Assembly: GCF_900105885.1 (NCBI RefSeq)
Contig: NZ_LT629780.1
Coordinates: 1,922,001 to 1,986,000, forward strand
Source of the DNA: Pseudomonas guangdongensis
GTDB lineage: Bacteria; Pseudomonadota; Gammaproteobacteria; Pseudomonadales; Pseudomonadaceae
Direction: 5' to 3'
DNA length: 64,000 bases
In this document: piece after piece, positions 20,698 through 29,105 of the stretch
How the letters are laid out: the number at the start of each line of letters is the position of its first letter
How positions within the stretch are numbered: the first letter of the stretch is position 1
Position numbers and translations under genes: made by a program
Notes under the pieces: generated by a model
The model's input: the letters and a program-made list of their open reading frames with translations, nothing else
What the model was told of the DNA's origin: nothing
Databases searched by the model: none

Positions 20698-21537
20698 ATG
20701 CGCCGGGTGATTCGCAAGGTATTCGTCAGCAAGGTGTTCGAACGCAAGGTGGTGCTGGTCACCGGCGCCTGCGCGGGGATCGGCCGGGCGCTGGCCCAGC
20801 GCTTCGCCCAGGCCGGAGCGCGGCTGGTGCTGCTGGATCTCGACCAGGCGGCGCTGGACAGCCTCGCCCAGCACCTGCGCGACCACCACAACGTCGAGGT
20901 GCTGGCGCTGCGCTGCGATGTGGCCGAGGCCGCCGTGGTGGAAGCGGCGGTGGCGCTGGCGGTGGAACAGTTCGGCGGCATCGACCTGCTGATCAACAAC
21001 GCCGGGATCACCCATCGCAGCCGCTTCGCCGACACCGATCTGGCGGTGTTCCAGCGCATCATGCAGGTCAACTACTTCGGCGCCCTGCACTGCACCCGTG
21101 CGGCCCTGCCGAGCCTGCTGGCGCGGCGCGGGCAGATCGTGGTGCTCAGCTCGCTGTCGGGCTTCGCGCCGATGCTCGACCGCAGCGCCTACAACGCCAG
21201 CAAGCACGCCCTGCACGGGCTGTTCGAGACCCTGCGCCTGGAGCTGGCCGGCAGCGGCGTCAACGTCATGCTGGTATGCCCCGGTTTCACCGCCACCGAC
21301 ATCCGCAAGAAGGCGCTGGTCGGCGACGGCTCGGTGACGGCGCAGCCGATCCCCTTCGTCGGCAAGGTCAACGCTCCCCAGGACACCGCCGAGGCCATCT
21401 ACCGCGCCGCCGTGCGCCGCAAGCGCCTGCTGATCCACTCCAACGTCAACTGGCTGGCCCGTCTGCTGGCGCGCCTGTCGCCGCGGCTGTTCGAGCGCTG
21501 GCTGGTGCCGCGCCTGTCAGGTGTGGTGAGGCGCTGA
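20698..21537 (+). CDS. Short-chain dehydrogenase/reductase
   Basis: Classical SDR of 279 aa. The nucleotide-binding T-G-A-C-A-G-I-G is at 22-29, the N-N-A-G motif is present, and S-S-L-S plus Y-N-A-S-K supply the catalytic Ser, Tyr and Lys. V-C-P-G-F-T-A-T-D follows the active site. D-L-D after the second strand suggests NAD preference over NADP (an acidic residue at the end of beta-2), which is inference. GGAGA lies 6-10 bp before the ATG. The C-terminal basic region (about residues 235-279) could be membrane-associating. Substrate unknown. Confidence 0.88.
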   Translation: MRRVIRKVFVSKVFERKVVLVTGACAGIGRALAQRFAQAGARLVLLDLDQAALDSLAQHLRDHHNVEVLALRCDVAEAAVVEAAVALAVEQFGGIDLLINNAGITHRSRFADTDLAVFQRIMQVNYFGALHCTRAALPSLLARRGQIVVLSSLSGFAPMLDRSAYNASKHALHGLFETLRLELAGSGVNVMLVCPGFTATDIRKKALVGDGSVTAQPIPFVGKVNAPQDTAEAIYRAAVRRKRLLIHSNVNWLARLLARLSPRLFERWLVPRLSGVVRR

Positions 21538-21538
21538 C

Positions 21539-22309
21539 TCAGCGGCGAGGCAGCACTTTGTTGCGTGGCAGGTATGAATTGGCACCTCGCCCCGAGCGAG
21601 CGTCATCGATCAGCTCCGAAAGCTTCGAGAGGAACTCCGGAGAGGCTCCGCCACTGGGGGGCTCCTTGATGAGGGCGAACTCGCAGAGGCTGGCGAGGAT
21701 TTGCCCGTAGGTGCTGATGAAGTTTGAAAGGTTGCCGGTGCTGATGTCGGTGGGAAAAAACTTGTCCAGAGTGAGCTGGTTCTCATCGGGCCTGGAGATC
21801 GATACGCCGGTCCAGCCTTTCAGACGTGCAAAGGTAAAAAGCCACTGCTCCAGATCGCGCTGCGATAGTGCTTCCGGTTGCTGGGACTCGACGAGCAGTT
21901 TCCCGAAAGTCGAGCGCCAAGACTGTATTTCCTGCCCCCCCTCCAGGCTGAAGGGGGCATGAATGTCCCGGTTCTTCGGGAATATGCGGTTGTATATCGC
22001 TTGTGGATTATGGAATTCCACGTTCAGCACTTTCTCTGTGTTTCCGAGAAGCTCTCTGAACTCTTCGTAGTGAAACCGATACTCTTGCCAGCGCGCCTGT
22101 CTGGCCGCTGTTGCGGACTGCATGGCCGTGAATCGTGCGGCTTGCCAGGCGGCGATTGCCGCCGTTGCCGTCGCGATGGCAGAAAGCACCGAGAAAGCGC
22201 CATCTATCTTTATTTCCCAGAAATTGCTGCTGGGAACGAGGTTCGCCCAGATGACGCCGGCCAGAAACAGCAGGGTGCAAATGGTCAGGGTGTAAAAGTC
22301 CTTTTTCAT
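21539..22309 (-). CDS. Orphan two-helix membrane protein of low GC
   Basis: Unrecognised 256-aa protein. Two N-terminal hydrophobic helices (about residues 5-25 and 38-62, the second Ala-rich: S-A-I-A-T-A-T-A-A-I-A-A-W-Q-A-A) are followed by a coiled, charged cytoplasmic domain (A-A-R-Q-A-R-W-Q-E-Y-R-F-H-Y-E-E-F) and a C-terminal domain with no motif I know. GC content is clearly lower (about 50-55% in sampled 60-bp lines) than the flanking ~70% genes, and rare codons are common. It starts 1 bp from the end of the convergent SDR gene. No transposase or tRNA is adjacent. The composition suggests transfer; the two-helix-plus-soluble-domain layout is also seen in some phage-defence effectors, but nothing here proves such a role. 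Confidence 0.7.
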   Translation of the reverse strand: MKKDFYTLTICTLLFLAGVIWANLVPSSNFWEIKIDGAFSVLSAIATATAAIAAWQAARFTAMQSATAARQARWQEYRFHYEEFRELLGNTEKVLNVEFHNPQAIYNRIFPKNRDIHAPFSLEGGQEIQSWRSTFGKLLVESQQPEALSQRDLEQWLFTFARLKGWTGVSISRPDENQLTLDKFFPTDISTGNLSNFISTYGQILASLCEFALIKEPPSGGASPEFLSKLSELIDDARSGRGANSYLPRNKVLPRR

Positions 22310-22386
22310 GTTCTGTCCGAACCGATGGGGTGTGCCCCTAGAGTTTCATGTCGGACGCCACGTGGGCGCCGGGACGTGCATGACGG

Positions 22387-23625
22387 TCAGCGGGCGCGCT
22401 GCCTGCCGAGCCACTCCAGCACCCCTCGCCCGGCGCGGCGGCCGCTGGCGAAGCAGGCGGTGAGCAGGTAGCCGCCGGTCGGCGCTTCCCAGTCGAGCAT
22501 CTCGCCGGCGCAGAACACGCCGGGCAGGGCGGCGAGCATCAGGCGCGCGTCCAGCGCCTCGAAGGGCACGCCGCCGGCGCTGCTGATCGCCTCGTCCAGC
22601 GGCCGGGGGCGCACCAGCTCCAGCGGCAGGGCCTTGATCGCCGCAGCCAGGCGCGGCAGGTCCTGCCAGGTGGCCGCATCGGTCAGCTCGCGCAGCAGGC
22701 CGGCGCGCACCCCGTCGATGCCGATGCCGGCCAGATGGCGGGCCATGGAGCGCGAGCCGCGCGGCTTGTTCAGCGCCGCCAGCACCTGCTCGCGGGTACG
22801 GTTGGGCAACAGGTCGAGATGGATCAGCGCGCCACCGTCCTGGGCGATGCGCTCGCGGATCGGCGCCGACAGCGCGTAGATCAGGCTGCCTTCCACGCCT
22901 TGCGCCGTGACCACGAACTCGCCCTGGCGGGCGGGCAGCCCGTCGATGGCGATAGCCACCGGCTTGACCGGCGCGCCGGCGAACTTTTGCGCGAAGAACG
23001 GACTCCAGCCGGCCACCTCGAAACCGCAGTTGCTCGGCGCCAGCGGCGCCACGGCGATGCCGCGCGCTGCCAGCAGCGGCACCCAGGCACCGTCCGAGCC
23101 GAGCCGCGCCCAGCTGCCGCCGCCCAGGGCCAGCACGCAGGCGTCGGCCTGCAGCGCCTGCTCGCCGTCGACGCCTGCCAGGCGCAGGCTGCCATCGGCG
23201 TTCCAGCCCAGCCAGCGGGTGCGGGTGTGCAGGACAACGCCCTGCTCGCGCAGGCGCTTGAGCCAGGCGCGCAGCAGTGGCGCGGCCTTCATGTCGGCGG
23301 GGAACACCCGCCCGGAGCTGCCGACGAAGGTGTCGATGCCCAGTCCGTGGATCCAGGCGCGCAGGGCGTCGGCGTCGAAGTCGTCGAGCAGGGCGCCGAT
23401 CTCGGCGGCGCGTGCGCCGTAGCGGGCGACGAACGGCGCCTTGGGCTCGGCGTGGGTGATGTTCATCCCGCCGACCCCGGCGAGCAGGAACTTGCGCCCC
23501 AGTGAGGGCATGGCATCGAACAGCTCGACGCGCGCCCCGCCGGCGGCGAGGACTTCGGCGGCCATCAGGCCGGCCGGGCCGCCGCCGACGACGGCGACCA
23601 GCGGGCGGGGGGACGGGGTGGACAT
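22387..23625 (-). CDS. HI0933-type FAD-dependent oxidoreductase
   Basis: Flavoprotein of 412 aa in the YhiN/HI0933 superfamily (close in feel to the TIGR03862 group). The N-terminal dinucleotide motif is V-V-G-G-G-P-A-G-L-M-A-A-E, followed by F-L-L-A-G-V-G-G-M-N-I-T-H, typical for the family. A-L-G-G-G-S-W-A-R-L-G sits mid-protein and the C-terminal G-E-M-L-D-W-E-A-P-T-G-G-Y-L-L contacts FAD. The ATG at 23625 begins M-S-T-P-S-P; the frame extends upstream without support. Reaction unknown. Confidence 0.88.
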   Translation of the reverse strand: MSTPSPRPLVAVVGGGPAGLMAAEVLAAGGARVELFDAMPSLGRKFLLAGVGGMNITHAEPKAPFVARYGARAAEIGALLDDFDADALRAWIHGLGIDTFVGSSGRVFPADMKAAPLLRAWLKRLREQGVVLHTRTRWLGWNADGSLRLAGVDGEQALQADACVLALGGGSWARLGSDGAWVPLLAARGIAVAPLAPSNCGFEVAGWSPFFAQKFAGAPVKPVAIAIDGLPARQGEFVVTAQGVEGSLIYALSAPIRERIAQDGGALIHLDLLPNRTREQVLAALNKPRGSRSMARHLAGIGIDGVRAGLLRELTDAATWQDLPRLAAAIKALPLELVRPRPLDEAISSAGGVPFEALDARLMLAALPGVFCAGEMLDWEAPTGGYLLTACFASGRRAGRGVLEWLGRQRAR

Positions 23626-23803
23626 GGCGGCGACCGGGCAACAAGACAGGGGGCGGCATTCTAGGCGGCGCGGGCGGCAGCGTCGAGGCACCGCCTAGAG
23701 CGAGCCGGAAGCTCGGCGGCGTGCATCGGGAGCCCGCGCATGCCGGAGCGCGGTTCGAGCCGGGTTGACGCGCGCGGCCCCGGCGGGCAGCGGGCGCCGC
23801 GAT

Positions 23804-24829
23804 CTAGGCGGGCATCACCCGGTTGCGGCCCTGGCGTTTGGCCTGGTACAGCGCGCGGTCGGCGCGGGCCAAGGCGCTGGCCGGGCCTTCGCCCTCGCGC
23901 AGCAGGGTGCTGCCGATGCTCAGGCTCAGCCGCAGCTCGGCCTGTTCGGTGCGCACCGGACTGTCGGCCATGTTGTGCCGCACCCGTTCGGCGATGCGCG
24001 CCAATTCCTCGGCGTTGTTGACCCGGGCAAGGACCACGAACTCCTCGCCGCCGATGCGCGCCACCAGATCGCTCGGTCGCAGACTGGCGCCGAGACGCCG
24101 CGCCGCTTCCCACAGCGCCTGGTCGCCGCAGGCGTGGCCGTGGCTGTCGTTGACCGCCTTGAAGTGGTCGATATCGCAGATCAGCAGGCCCAGCTGCAGG
24201 CCCTTGGCCTTCACCGCCGCCTGCTCGCGCGGCAGCAGGTGGTCGAGGCCGGCGCGGTTCCACACCTGGGTCAGCGGGTCGAGCATGGCCTTGCGCTGGG
24301 CGCGGGTCAGCGCCTGGCGCAGTTCCTCGGCCTGGCGCGACATGGCGTTGATCTTCAGGTAGCCCATGGCCAGGTAGGCGAAGTCGCGCAGGCGGGCGCG
24401 CTCGGTCTCGCTGAGGGTGCGCGGGTGATGGAAGTCGAGCAGGCAGAAGGTACCGATCGGCTGGTCGCCGTCGTCGCACAGCGGCTGGCCGGCGTAGAAG
24501 CGCAGGTAGGGCGGGCCGGTGACGATGGGATTGTCGCAGAAGCAGGGATGCAGGCGGGCGTCCTCGACCACCAGCATCTCCTCGCGCTCGATGGCGTGAC
24601 TGCAGAAGGAGATCTGCCGCGGCGTTTCGCTCAGCTCCAGACCGTTGCGCGCCTTGAACCACTGGCGGTCGTGGTCGATCAGGCTGATCAGCACCGCCGA
24701 GACGCCGAAGGATTCGCGGGCCAGGCGCACCAGGGTGTCCAGGTGCGGGTCGGCCGGCGTGTCGAGGACCTCCAGGCTGTCCAGGGCGTTCTGGCGGCGA
24801 ATTTCGTCGATGGGCGGGCGACCGGACAT
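23804..24829 (-). CDS. GAF-GGDEF diguanylate cyclase
   Basis: Predicted c-di-GMP synthase, 341 aa, soluble. An N-terminal GAF domain (about residues 20-160) has the F-C-S-H-A-I and P-L-C-D-D-G-D-Q-P-I-G-T-F-C segments seen in GAF-GGDEF sensors. A short linker leads to the GGDEF domain, with active-site G-G-E-E-F at 260-264 and an inhibitory RxxD site, R-P-S-D at 251-254, five residues upstream. Both are intact, so the enzyme should be active and feedback-inhibited. The signal sensed by the GAF domain is unknown. It follows the MATE gene by 36 bp on the same strand. Confidence 0.92.
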   Translation of the reverse strand: MSGRPPIDEIRRQNALDSLEVLDTPADPHLDTLVRLARESFGVSAVLISLIDHDRQWFKARNGLELSETPRQISFCSHAIEREEMLVVEDARLHPCFCDNPIVTGPPYLRFYAGQPLCDDGDQPIGTFCLLDFHHPRTLSETERARLRDFAYLAMGYLKINAMSRQAEELRQALTRAQRKAMLDPLTQVWNRAGLDHLLPREQAAVKAKGLQLGLLICDIDHFKAVNDSHGHACGDQALWEAARRLGASLRPSDLVARIGGEEFVVLARVNNAEELARIAERVRHNMADSPVRTEQAELRLSLSIGSTLLREGEGPASALARADRALYQAKRQGRNRVMPA

Positions 24830-24865
24830 GCACAGCTCCTGGGCAGGGGGAGAACCGTTGGGCGA

Positions 24866-26221
24866 TCAGTGGCGGGGAAACCAGGCGTCCTGCCGGTTCA
24901 GGCGCCAGAAGAACGCGCCCAGCGTCACGCTACGTACAAGCATAAAGCAAAGAAATGTGAACCACAGCGCAGTATTGTGCCGGTCGTGCAGGGCAGCGGC
25001 GAGCGGCAGGCAGAGCAGCAGGGCCAGCAGCATGGCATCGCGCATTTCCCGTGCGCGGGTGGCGCCGATGAACAGGCCGTCGAGCAGGTAGCTCCATACC
25101 GCCACCGGCGGCAGCAGGGCGAGGAACGGCAGGTGGCGATAGGCGATGGCGCGCACCTCGGCGATGTCGGTCTGCAGGTCGATGAAGACCCGCCCGCCGA
25201 GCAGGAAGAACGCCGCGAAGCCCAGGCTGGCCAGCAGCGACCAGCCGGCGCTCACCCACAGCGCGCGGCGCAGGGCGAGGCGGTCGCGGGCGCCGATGGC
25301 ATGTCCGCACAGCGCCTCCACCGCATGCGCCAGGCCGTCGAGGGCGTGGGCGGCGAGCAGCAGGCCGTTGAGCAGCAGGGCGTTGGCCGCCACCGTGGCG
25401 TCGCCGAGGCGCGCGCCCTGTACGGTGATGGCGAGGAACACCGTCTGCAGCGCCAGGGTGCGCAGGAAGATGTCGCGGTTCACCGTCAGCAGCCCCCGCC
25501 AGGCGCCCCAACGGCGCAGCGCCGGCCAGGCGGCGCGGCCGGGGTGTTCGGCGAGCCGGCGCAGCGCCAGCCACAGGCCGAGCAGTGCGCCGCTCCACTC
25601 GGCGCACACCGAGGCCCAGGCAGCGCCGGCCACGCCCCAGCCGAGGCCGAGCACTAGCCACAGATCCAGCGCCACGTTCAGCAGGTTGGCTGTGAGCAGC
25701 ATGGCCAGCGGCGCGCGGGCGTTCTGCGCGCCGAGCAGCCAGCCGATCAGCGCATAGCTGGCCAGCGCCGCCGGCAGGCCGAGCAGGCGGATCTGCAGGT
25801 AGTCGCGGGCCAGGGCGTCCAGCTCGGCGCCCGGCTGCATCAGCCCGAGCAGCGCCGGCAGCAGCGGCATCGCCAGCAGGCTGCAGAGCAGCGCGATCAG
25901 CACGGCCAGCAGCAGCCCCTGGGCCAGCAGGGCGCGCAGCGCGCCGCCGTCGCCGCGTCCGCAGGCCTGCGCGGCGAAGCCGGTGGCGCCCATGCGCAGG
26001 AAGCCGAAGGTCCACACCAGCAGGCTGTACAGGCTGCCGCCCACCGCGACGGCGCCGAGCTGGTGGGCGTGGGGCAGGTGACCGATCACCGCGCTGTCGA
26101 CCAGTGCCACCAGCGGCACCGACAGGTTGGAGAGGATCATCGGTCCGGCCAGCGCCCAGACCCGCCGCTGGGTCGGCGCATGGCGCCAGGCGTCGCGGCC
26201 GTCGCGCAGCAGGGCGCTCAT
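24866..26221 (-). CDS. MATE-family (DinF-like) efflux transporter
   Basis: Inner-membrane multidrug/toxin exporter of 451 aa with about twelve hydrophobic helices in two MATE half-repeats: M-I-L-S-N-L-S-V-P-L-V-A-L-V-D-S-A-V-I-G-H-L at the first, and T-L-A-L-Q-T-V-F-L-A-I in the second. The V-D-S-A-V-I-G-H start region and the overall shape fit the DinF subgroup. The ATG at 26221 starts M-S-A-L-L-R-D; the frame runs far upstream but is not coding there. The 194 bp between it and the next gene (26222-26415) show no recognisable feature. Confidence 0.9.
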   Translation of the reverse strand: MSALLRDGRDAWRHAPTQRRVWALAGPMILSNLSVPLVALVDSAVIGHLPHAHQLGAVAVGGSLYSLLVWTFGFLRMGATGFAAQACGRGDGGALRALLAQGLLLAVLIALLCSLLAMPLLPALLGLMQPGAELDALARDYLQIRLLGLPAALASYALIGWLLGAQNARAPLAMLLTANLLNVALDLWLVLGLGWGVAGAAWASVCAEWSGALLGLWLALRRLAEHPGRAAWPALRRWGAWRGLLTVNRDIFLRTLALQTVFLAITVQGARLGDATVAANALLLNGLLLAAHALDGLAHAVEALCGHAIGARDRLALRRALWVSAGWSLLASLGFAAFFLLGGRVFIDLQTDIAEVRAIAYRHLPFLALLPPVAVWSYLLDGLFIGATRAREMRDAMLLALLLCLPLAAALHDRHNTALWFTFLCFMLVRSVTLGAFFWRLNRQDAWFPRH

Positions 26222-26415
26222 TGCGGTGGTTCCGGTCGGGGGGCGTATGGGGTGGCGGGCATGGCAACTTCCAGGGCGGGGCGCTCGTCGTCCGGCCGGC
26301 ACGCAGCGTCGGCGCGGGAGCCGTGCCATGGCGGCGGGCGCCCGGACAGGGCGAGGTCTGTGGCGGCGCAGGGCGCGCGCAGTGTAGCGGCGACCGGCCG
26401 GGAAGTCACAGCGCC

Positions 26416-26868
26416 TCAGCCGCGGCGGATCAGCCAGACTCCGGCGACGATCAGCGCCAGTCCGGCGAGCTTGCCGGGGGTGATCGAGGACTGGTTGAAG
26501 CCGGCCCAGCCGAAGTGGTCGAGCAGCAGCGCGGCGCTCAGCTGTCCGGCCAGCACCAGCGACATGAACAGCAGCGCGCCGATGCGCGGTCCGGCGAAGG
26601 CGGCGCTGGCGACGAACAGCACGCCGAGCAGGCCGCCGGTCCAGTGCCACCAGCTCAGCCCGCGAAAGCCGGCAAGGCCGCCGGGCAGCTCGCGCTGATA
26701 GAGGACGATGGCCAGCAGCGCCAGGCTGCCGACCATGAAGGAAATCAGCGAGGCGACCAGCACGCTGTCCATGTGTCGCGCCAGCTGGCCATTGACTCCG
26801 GTCTGCAGCGGCATCATCGCGCCGGAGATCAGGGGCAGGGCCAGCAGCAACCAGCTGGGCAGGGACAT
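26416..26868 (-). CDS. DMT-superfamily small permease (DUF606/YdcZ type)
   Basis: Integral membrane protein of 150 aa with five hydrophobic helices. It belongs to the YdcZ/DUF606 branch of the drug/metabolite transporter superfamily, recognisable by M-P-L-Q-T-G-V-N-G-Q-L-A near the N-terminus and L-A-G-Q-L-S-A-A-L-L-L-D-H-F-G in the fourth helix region. The ATG at 26868 has CGGAG 8-9 bp upstream. Such proteins often work as pairs or dimers; no second copy is adjacent. Substrate unknown. Confidence 0.85.
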   Translation of the reverse strand: MSLPSWLLLALPLISGAMMPLQTGVNGQLARHMDSVLVASLISFMVGSLALLAIVLYQRELPGGLAGFRGLSWWHWTGGLLGVLFVASAAFAGPRIGALLFMSLVLAGQLSAALLLDHFGWAGFNQSSITPGKLAGLALIVAGVWLIRRG

Positions 26869-26924
26869 GGGCGGACTCCGTGAAAGGCTCGGGTGGGCAG
26901 GATAACCCCGCGCGGTCGCGGCGC

Positions 26925-27488
26925 TCAGCGGCGGCGCGGCGGGTACTGGTCGAGGATCTTCGCCACCGTGGCACGGATCGCCGCGCTGCGCTCGGCCGGT
27001 GTGCCGGGCGTGGCGGGCAGCACCTGCGCGGCGCTGCCGCGCCAGACCAGGTGGCCTGCGCTGTCGCGCAGGTCGAGCTGCAGGGTGCCGACGCGGTAGT
27101 CGAGGGTGCGTACCTCGCTGTAGGGCATGCCGCCCCAGTAGCCGCCCCAGTAGGGCCCGGCGAAGCCGCCGTAGTGGCTGACCACCTGCTGCTGGCGCTG
27201 CTCGACGATCAGCCAGGCCTGCACCTGCAGGTCGGCCGGGGCGCCTGCCGCCGCGCTGCGCAGGCCGCGGCGCTCCAGCTGCTCGGCGACCGCCTCGCGC
27301 ACGCGCTGGGCGGTGAGGTCGCTGGCCAGGCGCGGGTCGTCCGGCCGGTACTGCAGCGCCGGTTCGGCCCAGCGCCAGGTGCGCAGGGTGGCGAAGTCGC
27401 GCTGGGGGTCGTAGTCGCTGTCGACTCTCGGCGTCTGGCAGGCGCCGAGCAGCAGCAGGGTGGCGAGCAGACAGCAGCGCAGCAGCAT
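26925..27488 (-). CDS. DUF4136-type lipoprotein
   Basis: Predicted outer-membrane lipoprotein of 187 aa. The signal peptide ends in the lipobox L-G-A-C (Cys17). The body has D-Y-D-P-Q-R-D-F-A-T-L-R-T-W-R-W near its start and, after a Gly/Tyr/Trp-rich loop (W-G-G-Y-W-G-G), L-D-Y-R-V-G-T-L-Q-L-D-L-R-D. This is the layout of DUF4136 proteins. It lies 56 bp upstream of the DMT gene. Function unknown. Confidence 0.8.
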   Translation of the reverse strand: MLLRCCLLATLLLLGACQTPRVDSDYDPQRDFATLRTWRWAEPALQYRPDDPRLASDLTAQRVREAVAEQLERRGLRSAAAGAPADLQVQAWLIVEQRQQQVVSHYGGFAGPYWGGYWGGMPYSEVRTLDYRVGTLQLDLRDSAGHLVWRGSAAQVLPATPGTPAERSAAIRATVAKILDQYPPRRR

Positions 27489-27577
27489 GGCCGGTTCTCC
27501 CGAGGCGGGGCCGGCATGCCATCGCAGGCGTGCCGGCGATCTTCGAAGCTTTCAGTGTGACGCGCTGCCGGCGCCGG

Positions 27578-28348
27578 TCAAGGGCGCGGCCGGCACAGCC
27601 AGTGCAGGTAGCGGCCGAGGCCGGCGAAGGCCGGGTGGCGGCGGTGGGCCAGTTCCATCTCCAGCAGGTCGGTCAGTTCGGCGCGGCCCTGGAACTCGGC
27701 GGGCATGTAGTCGTGGAACACCCGCACGCCGCTTTGCGCTTCCACGGCGAACCAGTCGTCGAGCTGCAGCGCCAGCTCGCGCGGGTCGAGCGGGCGCTGC
27801 GGGGTGAGGCTCTGCCCCTCGCCGGCGAAGCGTTCGCGGCGCAGCTTGCGGAAGTGGCCCTTGAGCAGGTTGCGGTAGATCAGCGCGTCGCGGTTGTAGA
27901 AGGCCAGCGACAGCCAGCCGCCCGGCGCGGTGAGCTGGTGCAGCACCGGGAGGATCGCCGGCGGCTCGGCCAGCCATTCCAGCACCGCGTGGCAGAGCAC
28001 CAGGTCGAAGGGCGCGGCGAATTCGCCGAGCAGCGCCTGCCAGGGCGCCTGGACGAAGGTGGCGTCGAGCCCGGCTGCGGCGAAGCGCGCGCGGGCGCCG
28101 TCGAGCATCGGCGCGGCCGGCTCGGCGAGGGTCACGCTGTGGCCCTGCTGCGCCAGCCACAGGCTCATGTGGCCGAGGCCGGCGCCGACGTCGAGGACCC
28201 GCAGCGGGCGCTCGGGCAGCGCCTCCTTGAGGTCGGCCTGCAGCACGGCGAGGCGGATGGCGCCCTTGGCGCCGCCGTAGATCTTTTCGGCGAAGCGGCT
28301 GGCCAGGGCGTCGAAGTGGCGGTCTTCTTGCGGGGTGTGCGAGGTCAT
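27578..28348 (-). CDS. cmoM: tRNA 5-carboxymethoxyuridine methyltransferase CmoM
   Basis: SAM-dependent methyltransferase of 256 aa that, in the family, methyl-esterifies cmo5U34 to mcmo5U in tRNA. SAM motif I is V-L-D-V-G-A-G-L-G-H-M-S. The N-terminus R-H-F-D-A-L-A-S-R-F-A-E-K-I-Y-G-G-A-K-G-A-I-R is characteristic of CmoM (SmtA). The start at 28348 overlaps the stop of the MazG-like gene by 4 bp, so the two are co-translated. Confidence 0.9.
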   Translation of the reverse strand: MTSHTPQEDRHFDALASRFAEKIYGGAKGAIRLAVLQADLKEALPERPLRVLDVGAGLGHMSLWLAQQGHSVTLAEPAAPMLDGARARFAAAGLDATFVQAPWQALLGEFAAPFDLVLCHAVLEWLAEPPAILPVLHQLTAPGGWLSLAFYNRDALIYRNLLKGHFRKLRRERFAGEGQSLTPQRPLDPRELALQLDDWFAVEAQSGVRVFHDYMPAEFQGRAELTDLLEMELAHRRHPAFAGLGRYLHWLCRPRP

Positions 28349-28650
28349 TGCAGGTAGCGCCGTTCGGTATCGGCCAGCTTGGCGCGCACCACGGCGTCCA
28401 GGTCCAGGCCCAGTTCGCTGCACAGCAGCAGGAGATAGAGCACCACGTCGCCGATTTCCTCGCCGGCGTGGGCGAGCTGCTGCGGCGCCAGGGCGCGGGA
28501 TTCGTCCTCGCCCAGCCACTGGAAGATTTCCACCAGCTCGGCCATTTCCACGCTGGCGGCCATCGTCAGGTTCTTCGGGCTGTGGAAGCGCCGCCAGTCG
28601 TTGTGGTCGCGGATCGCGTGCAGGCGGCGGGTCAGTTCGTCGATGTTCAT
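28345..28650 (-). CDS. MazG-like nucleotide pyrophosphohydrolase
   Basis: Small all-alpha NTP pyrophosphatase of 101 aa, RS21-C6/MazG-like. Metal-binding residues appear in E-M-A-E-L-V-E-I-F-Q-W (ExxE) and E-E-I-G-D-V-V-L-Y (ExxD), the hallmark of the family. Family members clear non-canonical dNTPs such as modified dCTP. The start at 28650 has AGGAGCCGCC upstream, and the stop overlaps cmoM. Confidence 0.88.
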   Translation of the reverse strand: MNIDELTRRLHAIRDHNDWRRFHSPKNLTMAASVEMAELVEIFQWLGEDESRALAPQQLAHAGEEIGDVVLYLLLLCSELGLDLDAVVRAKLADTERRYLQ

Positions 28651-28706
28651 GGCGGCTCCTAGGGGCGGCATAGCTTCGGGTTTCGGCGCGGCGCCGGCAA
28701 GCCCGC

Positions 28707-29105
28707 TCAGGCGCGCGGCGGGCCGGCCAGGCCGTGGAGGATCGGGCAGTCGGGACGGGCGTCGCCCTGGCAGTGCTCGACCAGCTCGCGCAGGCTGTCG
28801 CGCAGCCCGGCCAGTTCGGCGATGCGCCGCTCCAGAGCGTCGATATGCTGCAGGGCGAGTGCCTTGACGTCGGCGCTGGCCCGCTCGCGGTCGTCCCACA
28901 GCGCCAGCAGGCGACCGGTTTCCTCCAGGGAGAAGCCCAGGTCGCGGGCGCGGCGGATGAAGGCCAGGCGCTGCAGGTCGGCCTCGGCGTAATGCCGGTA
29001 GCCGTTGGCGCCGCGCGCCGCCGGGCGCAGCAGGCCGATCTGCTCGTAGTGGCGGAGCATCTTGGCGCTCAGCCCGCTGCGCCGGGCGGCCTGACCGATG
29101 TTCAT
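28707..29105 (-). CDS. cueR: Copper-responsive MerR regulator CueR
   Basis: Cu(I)-sensing activator, 132 aa. The N-terminal winged HTH ([21 protein letters not shown]) is followed by a dimerisation helix and a metal loop with Cys112 and Cys120 (C-Q-G-D-A-R-P-D-C), the same two-Cys arrangement as E. coli CueR. It overlaps the copA stop by 4 bp and would be transcribed with copA, giving autoregulation. Its likely operators are in the inverted repeat at 31570-31623. Confidence 0.95.
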   Translation of the reverse strand: MNIGQAARRSGLSAKMLRHYEQIGLLRPAARGANGYRHYAEADLQRLAFIRRARDLGFSLEETGRLLALWDDRERASADVKALALQHIDALERRIAELAGLRDSLRELVEHCQGDARPDCPILHGLAGPPRA

